DNA of 64,000 nt, taken from Podarcis raffonei. Its lineage: Eukaryota; Chordata; Lepidosauria; Squamata; Lacertidae. Positions 10,601 through 20,600 of this stretch are shown in pieces. The notes beneath the pieces are model-generated. The model was not told the origin of the DNA, searched no databases, and was given only the letters and a program-made list of their open reading frames with translations. The stretch lies in the NCBI RefSeq assembly GCF_027172205.1, contig NC_070616.1, positions 15,180,001-15,244,000 on the forward strand, read 5' to 3'. The first letter of the stretch is position 1; each line of letters begins with the position of its first letter. The position numbers and the translations under genes are program-made.

Positions 10601-13488
10601 TGTCACAGCAGCCATCCAGTTGGCACGGTGCGCAGCTGACTTCTTCTGAAAACCTGCAAAGCTCATTTTTCCTGGAGCTCGACCCTGGAAAGGTACAGGC
10701 AGTAGGGACTGTTGTTGTAAATACCATACCCAGTCAAAGGACTTTTTCATAGTAGATGGGCACTGGAATTCCAGTTTAGGGTCATGTCCTCCTGTTCAGC
10801 GATCTTGCCTGTTGTTTGATTAACTGTGTTTGCTGACACATACGGACAGTGAACACCCAGGAGGCAGAGAACACCCTATGCATGGGAAAATAAAATTTCA
10901 GAGTTGCACTCTGGAGAAACAAAACAGGACTCCACATTTTCAGGAATAAATGGTGGGGTGGGCAGAGGATATGCCTCCCAATGAGCATGACTGATAATAT
11001 AATCTCAGCTAAGTTCCTTTCAGACAGTGGTGACTATTAGTCAAGTTTTAATTGCCATCTAATGGAGAATTCACCAGAAATTTTGACTGATGATAATTAA
11101 TTGAGTCTGCATCTGCTGAGAGAGAGCAAGTTGCAACAAGCCTGCTGGAAACATAAAGCATAACAGTGTCTGACTCCCCATCTCTGGAAACAGAAGAAGT
11201 GGCCATTGGCCACATCTGTCTCTACCCTTAGGTGAAATGCACAGGACCATTGATAGGTGGGAAACAGTAATAAAGAGAAACTAATCAGTCTTTTATGTTG
11301 GCAAAGGTGGAAGGTAGTGCCTGATACTTCCACAGCACCTAAAGGGTCTCATTTAAATGCCTGCCTATGTCTCAGATTTTGTCTTTAAGATTATCACCAG
11401 ATGCAGACACATGGCACTACCATCATAATTTCTTTCTGTTACTTTGTTTACAATCTAGCCTGATAAAGAGTTTTAGGGAAACTGAAAAGCTTGTGATATT
11501 TTTTGTAATATTATTATTGGCCTGAACTTTGAATGTCCTTTTCACATTTTCCCTGTGGGCCAACGTGGGCTATCTTTACTCTTTGTGTGAAGTTATATCA
11601 GATGCTGTAATATTAAGAATTCATGCAGGCTTCTAGCCCTCTGAAATATTTCTCTAGCTCTGAATACCAAGGGGGTTATGTTATTATAATGTTGTGCACT
11701 GATGGAATTAGTAGATCCTTGCTGCATTCTTTCTAGTACTGTTCCATCTGATAGTTACCTTTGTAATTGTCTCAGCCCCAGCACTCATGTCTTGTTTGTA
11801 ATACATATATATTCTATCTTCCAGGGCTCGTGCCATTGGTTTCCGGCAGGATGACAAAGAAGCTGTTGGTGGCTTTTTCTCACAGATTGGGCAGCTTTAC
11901 ATGGTTCATCACCTTTGGGGTAGGTCGTCCTGGACCTGAGAAATCTGGGGAAGGACTGTAGCTCTGTGGCAGAGCACGTGTTTTGTATGCAAAAGGTCTC
12001 AGGTTCAGTTCCTGGCAACTCCAGGTAGGGAACATGAAATCCCCCTGCCTAAAACCCTGGACAATATTATATCCCAGTGTTGAAAATATTAAGCATAGGT
12101 GGACCACTGATCTAACTTGGATTAAGATAGCTTCCTATCTCCCTTTTATAATAATAATAATTTATTATTTATACCCCGCCCATCTGGCTGGGTCCCCCCA
12201 GCCACTCTCAATCTGCTCTCCATTCCAACAGGACAAGCAATTGTGTGAAACTGATATGACCCTTGCCTCCTCATAGCAGTACAGTTTCCAAGGCTCCTTA
12301 GAGCAGGGTGGATAGAGCCATGGCAGTAAATAACAGTTTAGGGTTTTGATGAGGTTTCCCCTCTGGTGCTTTGTTTATGGTATGTTGCTGTATTTGAGAG
12401 AAAGGTGCTGATGGACATCAAGACACTGATAGTTCCAAATTATTCCCCCCCCCCAACACTTCCAGCGTACAAAGATCTCCAGACAAGAGAAGATATCAGG
12501 AACGCCGCATGGCACAAGCCTGGTTGGGATGAGCTGGTATACTATACAGGTAACACGGGGGTCGTGATCCTCAGGCCTAAGGACCAAACACAGTCCTCAG
12601 AACTCTCCCCAGGCCACACTCCTTCCTAGTCACACACCTCACCAGTCCTACTACCTTGGAGTGTTTTTGCCTGGCTGGAATGTGGTCTTGACACTTGATT
12701 GCCTGAATAGAGGGTGAAGAGGGGCATGTATATGTAGAAAATTGCCTTCTTCTTCTTTGGCGATCACTTGTAGCCGAGTAAGATTGTCTTCCATAAAAAT
12801 GGTTCTAAAAATGAATCCGTAAGCGACTGTGGAGGCCAATTCTGGATCCACACGTCCTTCCACAGTGGGGACATTGGTTTCCGGGCGGGAATTGATCATG
12901 GTGTGGATTTGCCAAGTGTGCCTTCCTCTTAGCACATTTCTCCCTTACGTCCTGAGTTTGAATGTCTTCAAAGCCCATGACACCTTTGGTAAAGGCTGTT
13001 CTCCAACTGTAAATGTATATGTAGAAAGTTGCCTTCTATACAAAGATTAAACTTATATTCGTTGCTGTGCCCACTTTTGGCTTTGGGCCCAACCACCATA
13101 AGCATATAGCCCCCAGAAAATTGCCAAGTTGGAAATGGAACCCTTTGCTTGAAAAAGTATCAACACCTTTCAACAGTTTAGTACCTGTGTGGCAGTGGCA
13201 GTTACCCAAAAACCTGCTAAATGTGAGAGATTTGTCTTTCCTCTCCTAGGTTAAGATGGTTCCATTGAGCTTCCCTTTCTCTGGGGTCCCCCAAATCCTA
13301 GAACCGGTCCTGCTTCCTAGTCTAATGCTTTGTTGGCTACAAAATCCCCCCATGTTTCATTTGTAATATCTTGCATTAGCATTTTTTTTAAAAGTGCTAA
13401 CACAATTTCTTTCTCCTTTCCAGTGCCCCTTATTCAGGAAATGGAATCCAGAATTATGATACCATTGCCGATTTCTCCCCTTCAGTAA
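7587..13488 (+). CDS. NIPSNAP2: NIPSNAP2 (GBAS), 3' part: codons 95 to stop in seven exons
   Basis: Coding exons: 7587-7676, 9059-9129, 9411-9551, 10188-10219, 11825-11919, 12466-12549, 13424-13488. They add up to 191 codons after a split Glu, exactly the number that follow Glu95 in the 286-residue human protein; the N-terminal 94 codons, including the mitochondrial targeting sequence, lie left of the window. Recognisable segments are [58 protein letters not shown] and ELVYYT, belonging to the NIPSNAP dimeric alpha-beta barrel domain. NIPSNAP proteins are mitochondrial and known as autophagy-receptor recruiters on damaged mitochondria. All splice sites are GT-AG and phases agree. Neighbour PSPH supports NIPSNAP2 rather than NIPSNAP1. 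The upstream intron carries the Gypsy, CR1, hAT and L1 insertions. Confidence 0.95.
8518..8734. mobile_element. Tigger/pogo-like MITE, copy A
   Basis: Inverted ends CAGTGGTACCTCG and CGAGGTACCACTG, flanked by TA on both sides (8516-8517, 8735-8736), as in Tc1/mariner-pogo elements. The 217-bp body holds several degenerate copies of the end motif (cttaacctgaagc). Copies B and C of the same family lie at 40440 and 50036. Confidence 0.82.
9059..9129 (+). CDS. NIPSNAP2: NIPSNAP2 exon
   Basis: Encodes (V)[19 protein letters not shown] then RHDK; acceptor TTTCAG, donor GTAAGT, ends in phase 0. Confidence 0.93.
9411..9551 (+). CDS. NIPSNAP2: NIPSNAP2 exon
   Basis: Forty-seven codons, including [20 protein letters not shown] and [11 protein letters not shown]. 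Acceptor TTTTTAG, donor GTGAGT, phase 0 at both ends. Confidence 0.95.
10188..10219 (+). CDS. NIPSNAP2: NIPSNAP2 micro-exon (32 nt)
   Basis: Encodes [10 protein letters not shown] and two bases of the next Trp codon; acceptor CCCCAG, donor GTAAGT. Too short to be seen as an open frame on its own, but the sequence and both splice sites match the gene. Confidence 0.93.
11825..11919 (+). CDS. NIPSNAP2: NIPSNAP2 exon
   Basis: Encodes [20 protein letters not shown] then [11 protein letters not shown]; acceptor CTTCCAG, donor GTAGGT, ends in phase 1. A tRNA-derived SINE starts less than 50 bp downstream of the donor. Confidence 0.94.
11948..12143 (+). mobile_element. tRNA-derived SINE
   Basis: Pol III-type head with an A-box-like stretch (tagctctgtggcagagca) and a B-box-like ggttcagttcc, followed by a body ending in cttcctatctc. 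The same head recurs in antisense at about 22040-22195 and 57575-57700. It is a SINE, not a functional tRNA gene: no cloverleaf can be completed downstream of the B box. Confidence 0.7.
12147..12240 (-). mobile_element. L2-like LINE 3' terminus, antisense
   Basis: An (ATT)n-like tail followed by the block taccccgcccatctggctgg, the reverse complement of the 3' end seen in the better preserved copies at 18.1, 35.0 and 50.9 kb. It is inserted at the end of the neighbouring SINE. Confidence 0.7.
12466..12549 (+). CDS. NIPSNAP2: NIPSNAP2 exon
   Basis: Encodes (A)[19 protein letters not shown] then WDELVYYT; acceptor TTCCAG after a C-rich tract, donor GTAACA, ends in phase 1. Confidence 0.94.
12741..12945 (-). 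mobile_element. LINE 3'-end fragment sharing its end with the 38-39 kb LINE
   Basis: Antisense reading gives [20 protein letters not shown] and [17 protein letters not shown], homologous to ELRGRHIWQALSMINSHPET and [16 protein letters not shown] in the plus-strand LINE near 38850-39030. The end runs into a (AAG)n-like tail (cttcttcttcttt on the plus strand). It is in the last-but-one NIPSNAP2 intron. Confidence 0.7.
13424..13488 (+). CDS. NIPSNAP2: NIPSNAP2 terminal coding exon
   Basis: Encodes (V)[20 protein letters not shown] and a TAA stop at 13486-13488; acceptor TTTCCAG. Confidence 0.95.
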
Positions 13489-14010
13489 AGCCACTGATTG
13501 ATCGGTGCAGATTTACATTGACAAGCATTTGTCTTTTAGTTAATTTGATATGTGTGTATGACAATGGAAACTCTGACTTCTAAAAGTACTGTATGCTGGG
13601 GCTTTATGAATGTGACCTCATTTCTTCAGATCCTGCAGGAGCACTTGGGATTGTGTTGGGGAGAGGCTTGGGAGTCATCATAAGTCTTACTGTTCAACCA
13701 TCTAGTCTAGCTCTCTGTGAAACAGCCTTTTTCAAACACAGCCATGCATTCAGAGAGCTGGCAGGCCCTGTTGGAAACGCACAAGCTTCAGTGGTAGTTG
13801 CACGAGCTTTAAACCCTTGAACGATACAGTATTTAATTATGGGGAGATTTGTCACATGCACTCCTATCCATTCTTTCATAATCATTATGGCATGTCAAGC
13901 TTACAAGGCCTTCCTCTGGTGCCACAAACAGTTGCTAGAGAAAGCAGCCCTTTGTTTTGGCCTAGCCAAACTTATCTTAGCAATCAGCTAAGCCAGTATT
14001 TGCAAACTTG

Positions 14011-14094
14011 CAGCTGTTTTGGACTACAGATCCCATCAGCCCCAGTAAACACATGCTGGCTGAGGCTGATGGCAGTTGTAGTCCAGAACAGCTG
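14011..14094. repeat. Palindromic MITE in the NIPSNAP2 3' UTR
   Basis: Arms of about 31 bp, 14011-14041 and 14064-14094 (cagctgttttggactaca against tgtagtccagaacagctg), pair with few mismatches over a 22-nt loop. This is the core of a very common squamate MITE; other copies lie at 20150-20262, 22577-22699, 28.1-28.3 kb, 31990-32114 and 36000-36080. Confidence 0.65.
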
Positions 14095-14557
14095 GGAGGG
14101 CATCTGGTTGGTGAAGGGTTATAAATGGCGTTGGGATGAGCTCTAAAGAAGAGTTAGTGTCATGAACATTTGTTAAGCACTCCAGGATTATGCAGTGAAA
14201 CAGAATGTGAGGATTTTATTATTGTTATTTAATAAGCATTCATGATTTCCTCCATTTGTGTGGTTTAACTAACATAACTGCAGAAAGTAATTCTGAAAAG
14301 ATGCATCAAGATGAGGCACATTAAATCACTTAGGACTGGCACAAATCACTTCATTTCCCATGCCCAATTCTCTGTTTTTGATTAAACTTTAAAATAGAGG
14401 GATTTGTATGTGTGTGTGCGTCTGTAACATTGTGAACATACTGTATGTTGAAGCAATTATTCTGTTAGTTAACAAATCAGTGCAATACACTGTATGTCCG
14501 ATTACCTAAGAAACATCCACTTTATACATTTCAGTGAGTTTTCTGGCAGAATGTGTC

Positions 14558-14563
14558 AATAAA
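14558..14563 (+). terminator. Poly(A) signal of NIPSNAP2
   Basis: Canonical AATAAA about 1.07 kb after the stop, followed by a GT-rich stretch (gcatgttttggggagttttt). It is the first full AATAAA after the last exon. Confidence 0.6.
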
Positions 14564-17504
14564 ATCCTATTGATTTTCGCATGTTTTGGGGAGTTTTTGG
14601 ACTTGTTTTAATAATGATGAATTCTGAGTTTCTGCTGAGATGGCCTGCATGGCCACAAAATCTAATGGGATTTTAAGGCTGCAGTCCTGTTTACCTTTAC
14701 CTGGAAGAAAGTCCCATTTAAGCAGATGAGCGTGCAGCAATTATGAAAAAGGTGAATTCTGTTGCTAGGAATTCATTAGCCAAGAGATAAAAAAATAAGA
14801 CTGCCAGTATCATGATGTCATACAAATCTGTGATGAGACCACAGTTTAAATACTGTGTACAGTTCTGGTTACCTCACCTCAAAAATAATACTTTAAGAGA
14901 GAACTTGAAAAATCCATGGGGGATAAGGCTACCAATGGTTACTAGCCATTATGGCTGTGTTCTATCTCCAATGTATCACTAATAGGAAGAGTGCTGCCAT
15001 TTCACTCAGATTGTGTTTGCAGGCTTCCCTTTCCCTGCCTATTAAGATCAAGCAGGTATGAATCTGAATTTTTCTTGATTTCCTTGTTTTATCTTTATAA
15101 ACCACTTTTAGGGTTGTTGTTTTTACAATTATGTGGTGTATGAATTTTATGAAAAAAATAAATAAGCCTTCTCATTGGCCACTGAGAGTAGGGTGCTAGA
15201 CTACATGGAATTTTGCCCTGATCCAGCAAGGCTCTTCTTACATTCTTAACTTACTTCTTCAGAGTTGGCATGTATAGGGTTGCACAGTAAAGTTTCCAGT
15301 TAAGTGGGAATCTTCCAGTGCAAATTAAGACTCATTTGTTGCTCAGACACAGGAAGTTGAAGTTCCATGCTACTGTCCATATTTGCCCTTATGGATCCAG
15401 TTTGTTCAGATCCAAATTTGTCTGTCTTGATGGGCCTGGGGCTGCATTAACTAATCAGCCAGCTCCATAGTGTCAGATAGCAAACAAAAGGAATTTTCCT
15501 AAACATTTCTATTCTCTTCCCTGCCCTTCTCAAAAATGGGATCTTCACTGTAATTTTTTTTCTAACTGACCAATCAGTTTGTCTCAACAAAATAAAGACT
15601 GCTTTGAAGTTTGTATTTGCTGAAAGCCAGGTCTGTAAATACATTTTTCCTGGGAATTTTCCACCTTCAAATAAGGCTTTGAGTTGCCTCATCTGAGGAA
15701 GCAACCCCCATTCATGTGCAACACCTCTGAAATGTGTCCCAAGCACATTTTGCACTGACCCTGATGGTCCTGTGTTTGCTTGTTCTATTTGTCAATTGTG
15801 GAATTTTCCCATGTGACCCTCGTGAACTTTCAAGTCTCCCTCTTCCTGAGGGGTAACTTCATTATCAGATCAGATATATAACAATGGTTCAGATAAGCTA
15901 ACAGATTTCTCACAGACCTTTTGCAGCCTTGTTTTCACATTTGCTGTTGGGAAAATGGAGTCATAGGTGTCCTAAGAGGCATTTCAGTGGAGGCCTTGCA
16001 GGCTGTGTAGATGAAGACTGTCCATTCTCCTGCAGTGAAAATTCACCTGGTGCCATCTCCTATCTTGCAAAACCCTCCTCAAAGGCCTGAGTGTCTTGGT
16101 TTACCCTAGATTCTCATCCTCAACCCTAACCAAGCCTTAAGTATGTGTAATGTTTGGTGGGGTGACCTTCCATTTGCCAGCAACTCAATAGTCACTTCAG
16201 GCACTGCATCTCAGCAGTACTTGCCAGTGTTTCATCCACATCCCTCATCTTTCTCTGTTGTCCATCTTGGACTGTAAGCAACTTCATGAGGAGGATGAAC
16301 CGAGAAAACAAATAAGCTTCCTTAATGTCACCAGGATGTGTGTTTGTGCATGCACACAAAATTAAGTTTCTCTCTGCAAAAGAGCAGCCATGGCTGGCAT
16401 CCTCACCCCATTTACCTTGGAGAAAGCCCCACTGAATTTAGTAGGAGTTCCTTCTGAGTACATATAGGAGAGCAAGGTCAGCAATTTTAGGGGGCCCATG
16501 GGCCTATTTGAAATTTTTAGCAAGTATCATGGGTACCATCATAAAATGGCTGGCATGGGGCACAGGGGGCAGTCACAAAGTGGATGGTATACTAACTATG
16601 GTTTGGGACTTCTCTCTGACCAGCATGTGGGTGTTGTAACAATTACTAAGATACTAAGTGCACATGAAGCACTGAGCACTTTGAACGTGCTATAAATGCT
16701 CAGTGTTGTCTTAATATATACCTATGCATGTATAATCTCCAACCCTTCATGCATCTGAAGCAGTAAGATACTGCTTACCAAAAGCTGATGCAATCCTAGA
16801 GGTGTTGCTAGAGGCTATAAAGAAAAGTGGTCACCAGGTTTGTGTAAACACTGATGCTGTTTTCCCTACATAGTAGGGATATGTTCACAAATGCAACATT
16901 GTGAGTTTTGGCAAAACAATTCTCAGAACAGCAGGAGGCACAAAAGCAGCAGCAGCCAAATATGTGCATGGACTTTCTTAAAAAAACAACCGCCCTGTTT
17001 TAAGCAGGATGGAACTGATTAACTAGACCTCAAACACACACTGACCTGAAGCTACCTCTGGTTTTGAGGTTCCAAAGGGGTCACAATGTTCATTGGATGT
17101 GAGGGTCAAGCTGAAGAGGAAGATATGAATTGCCTTCCTGAATCAGGAGATTATAATCTCTTACGATTTGAATCATATAATTGTATGAGATCCTGAGGGC
17201 AGTGGCATAGCATGGAGGGGGCAGAGGGGCTGTTGCCCCAGGAGCAAAATTGGGATGGGATATAAAATTTCAGAAGAAAAATCAGCTGGAGGTTTGTTTG
17301 TTTTTTAACAAGCGGTGTACAATTTCATGAAATAAATAATAACACGTAATAAAATAAATGGCTGCCACTGCTATCCCCTCCACAGCTTCCCTCTCCCTGC
17401 AGGGAAGACCCTTCCCCACAACCAACGCTGCTGCCACCCAGTCCTGACAGGAACCATGGATTGGTGGCACAATATTTGCCTTGCTCCAGGCACTGGCAAC
17501 CCAC

Positions 17505-17790
17505 ACTACACCACTGCCTGAGGGTCATCTAGTTCAATCCCCTGCAATGCAAGAATCTCAGCTAAAGCATCCATGACAGATGGCCATCCAACCTCTGCTT
17601 AAAAGCCTCCAGTGAGGGAGAGTCCACCACCCTTGGGAGTCTGTTCTGCTGTAGAACAGCTCTTGCTGTCAGAAAGTTCCTGATGTTTAGCTGGAATCTT
17701 TTCTATTGCAACTTGAACCCATTGGTTCGGGCCCTACCTTTTGCAGCAGCGGAAAACAAGCTTGCTTCATCTTCCATGTGGCAGCCCTTT
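17505..17790 (-). mobile_element. CR1 LINE 3' fragment, antisense
   Basis: Contains tcatctagttcaatcccctg, ggccatccaacctctgctta and cttgaacccattggttcggg, which are reverse-complement landmarks of CR1 3' ends. Confidence 0.72.
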
Positions 17791-18044
17791 AGATAGTTGA
17801 AGATGGCTATCGGCTATCGTAAATTGGATTCAAAGTTCCAGCTAGTCCATCACCCTGTCCAGACACATTCAGCTCAGGGGCCTGAGATTTCCCCACTAAG
17901 GACCTTTGAGTCTTGAGGAAGGAGTCTTCCCTTCAGGAAGGTGCTTTTGTTCTCTCCGGAGGGCTGCGGCTTCTCCTTGGTGATGGAGATAATGGAGACC
18001 TCTGTGATCCAATGACATGATTTGGTCAGGCAATTTACTAAGTT

Positions 18045-18253
18045 CCACTGTGAGAAGGGAACCAGGCAGAGGGCCTTCTCAGTAGTGGCGCCCTCACATC
18101 ATGTCAAGGAAATAAACTACAATCTGACTTTTATAAGACATCTGAAGGCAGTCCTGTATAGTGAATTTTTAAATGTAATAAAACCACAGTAAGTTTTATA
18201 ATTTGCTGGAAGCTGCCTGGAATTGCTAGGGCAACCCAGTCAGCTGGATGGAG

Positions 18254-18301
<48 letters not shown>
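18045..18301 (+). mobile_element. L2-like LINE 3' end with (ATT)n tail
   Basis: Degenerate form of the C-terminal coding segment seen intact at 50.8 kb (RAFSVVA...), then gctgcctggaattgctaggg and ggatggag before an (ATT)n run at about 18255-18301. Confidence 0.75.
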
Positions 18302-18303
<2 letters not shown>

Positions 18304-20149
18304 GCTACGGGGCTACGCTCAGGGTGGCAGTGAAGCAGGGTAGCTTGGTAACAGCTTTCTTAATTAGCTTTTCTACTTGATTTCTTCTGGGACTGAGCCC
18401 CAACATTTAGAACAGGTTCTGGGGTTGAGCTTTGATTGAAATTGTTAGCTAAAACTCATCTGCGGTACTTGATTGTGTGGAAACAAAAGAGCAAGAGTGA
18501 GTGAACGAGAGCCTCTTTTCACATTCCCTCGAACAGAAATCCTGGCACGTCCCGAGCTCCCTGGCTCTGGCATAATACGGCTATTGTTTCTGCCTTGAGC
18601 CCTTGAGTTCAGCAAGAGACGGTTCCCTGGGAGACTTTCCTCTCTCCCCACCCAAGTCACTGCTGCCGCCACTCTCTTTAGGAATTCTTCTGGGACCTGA
18701 AGATGTAGTTGGTCCCTAAGGATTTAGGCTGCTGCATATCTATTGGTTGTGTGTGTGTGATTGTTGCTCAAATATTGTTGGTGAAGAGCAAGGGGTAGAA
18801 ATGCAAGAAAGGTTTGGGAGTGGATTGTAAAAAACTGAAGTTTTTTTCAAGAGTTTGTGCCTTGCAGTCAGTGACCTCTCAAGCCCTTCATGGGCTGGGC
18901 TATGAACTTGCTATTGTACACTATTGGATTACAATAGTTTTTTCTTCTGCTCTCTGTTTTGGAAAGCTGTTTGTCTTTCTGCCAGTTCTGTATGCATTTG
19001 GACGCCTCTTGAGATATCACTGCCCAATTTGCACATCACCTCCTGATATGGAGGAGCTGGTTTTCACCTCTGCTTGGAAACTGTTGGATGGCATTTTGAT
19101 TTAAGATGGTGGAATGAACCATTCCAAAGTGCACTGATTTGGATATCTCTGAGGATATAGTTGCCAAATACTTGTTTGTGTTGAGGGGTGCATCCCCTGA
19201 AACCATAATTGGAAAATTGCTGTTCTCCACTAGAAAAGTTGGGTCTTTTTATTTTTTCAAAGTTCAGCAGCAAATTATCAGATTTCCTGAGGAATAGACT
19301 GTCGGGGAATCTGTAGACATCACTCTAAACTTAGATTTCTGCACTCTTCCACCCTGCTCTACCAATGGGCATTGGGCTCATCCAATATGATGTGTGTGAA
19401 TGAACATATATAGCTGCCTTTTATCAAGTCAGAAGAGGTCCTAGAAAGGAACTTATAATGTATGCTGTGTTTCCCTCATCCCCCAGCCGAGGGGTTGTTG
19501 GGCAACATGGGGGGGGCTAGATGAGGGAAAGAAGGGCTCCCCATCCTGGGAGATGGTATGTTTGGGCAGTAGCACCTAGGCCCTAGGGGTTAGTGGAGCA
19601 GGCTAGGGGATACCTAAATTTTGTGGTGAGAAGCTCAGCATAGCAATCTGGGGTTACCACTTATGGAGTGAATTTGTGAGGGGTCTAAACACAGGCGCTT
19701 TAGATACGGTAACTGCTCCATTTTGAAAACCTTGTGTTTTAACTCTGGGGATGTAACAAATTTTCTTTATGTTGCTTTCAATGTTTTGTTTTGGTCTAGT
19801 CTAGTATATGAATTTTTGTACATGTTACTCTGCTGGCAAACTGCATTGCAAAATTTCAAAGGTTGGCTGTGTTTTGGTACATGCATTGCTTCAGAAAGTG
19901 TGAATTTGGTACTTCTAAATTTAAATGTAAACAGAATCCAATTTATTTCCATTCCCTCTCATTGTGTGGCTACAGAACCAACCTTCTTGGATTAAGAGAC
20001 TAGGCTTTGAGGTCTTTTCTGACAATTAAGTGGTATAAATGTTTTATGAAGTAAAGTAGTAAGATGGAGTTGTTCTTGGGATATTTGGGTCCCAAACATT
20101 CTGTTCTTAGAAAGAAACCATTGCTGTCATTTGTGGAAGCCCCCCTCAG

Positions 20150-20262
20150 ATATTACTGGACTCCAACTCCCATCAGCTCCAGCAGCCAGTATGGCCAGTG
20201 ATCAGGAATGATGGCAACTGGAGTCCAGCAACACCTGGAAGGCCACAGATAACCTCTGGTCA
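20150..20262. mobile_element. hAT-like palindromic MITE, degenerate
   Basis: Inverted arms tggactccaactcccatcag and tggcaactggagtccagcaa around a short centre, with acctggaaggccaca at the right. Limits approximate. Confidence 0.5.
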
Positions 20263-20489
20263 CATCCGGACCACCTTTCCCTTCCTTTCCCTTTGCTATG
20301 AGTTTATCAAGGTGCATGGAACAGAGCCATTTGCCATTGGAAAACCCGACATGTAGTAGAGGTGCACTGTGTAGCCAGAAATTAAAAATCCCAAATGCTC
20401 TGTTTGCAAACAACAATAATAATATGTTTAATTGCATAGTTATACATCTAGCTACAATACGTGTTAATAAAATAAGCCTAGTTCATAAT

Positions 20490-20600
20490 TTATCGTTCCT
20501 CTAGTTCTTTCAGCAATTCGTCAAAATGGGTGATGTACCACTTGGCTTTCTCCTTGACCTGTTTCCGCACAACATTGCCTCCAAAGCCTATGAAACAGTC
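20490..20600 (-). CDS. PSPH: PSPH last coding exon
   Basis: Encodes [20 protein letters not shown], then [16 protein letters not shown] and a TAA stop at 20490-20492; acceptor CCCCAG on the minus strand, phase 0. Confidence 0.96.
   Translation of the reverse strand, partial: DCFIGFGGNVVRKQVKEKAKWYITHFDELLKELEER

Larger units (their letters stand above)
13489..14585 (+). other. NIPSNAP2: NIPSNAP2 3' UTR
   Basis: Non-coding sequence after the stop, ending with a poly(A) signal at 14558-14563. It contains an imperfect palindromic hAT-like MITE at about 13993-14106, so the transcript would hold a long hairpin. Confidence 0.6.
14586..20489. other. Intergenic region between NIPSNAP2 and PSPH (tail to tail)
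   Basis: No gene seen. It holds the PSPH 3' UTR at the right end (a minus-strand AATAAA lies at 19942-19947), a CR1-like tail at about 15180-15245, a CR1 piece at 17505-17790, an L2 3' end at 18045-18301 and a palindromic MITE at 20150-20262. Long stretches at 15.3-17.4 kb and 18.4-19.9 kb show only short chance open frames. Confidence 0.6.
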
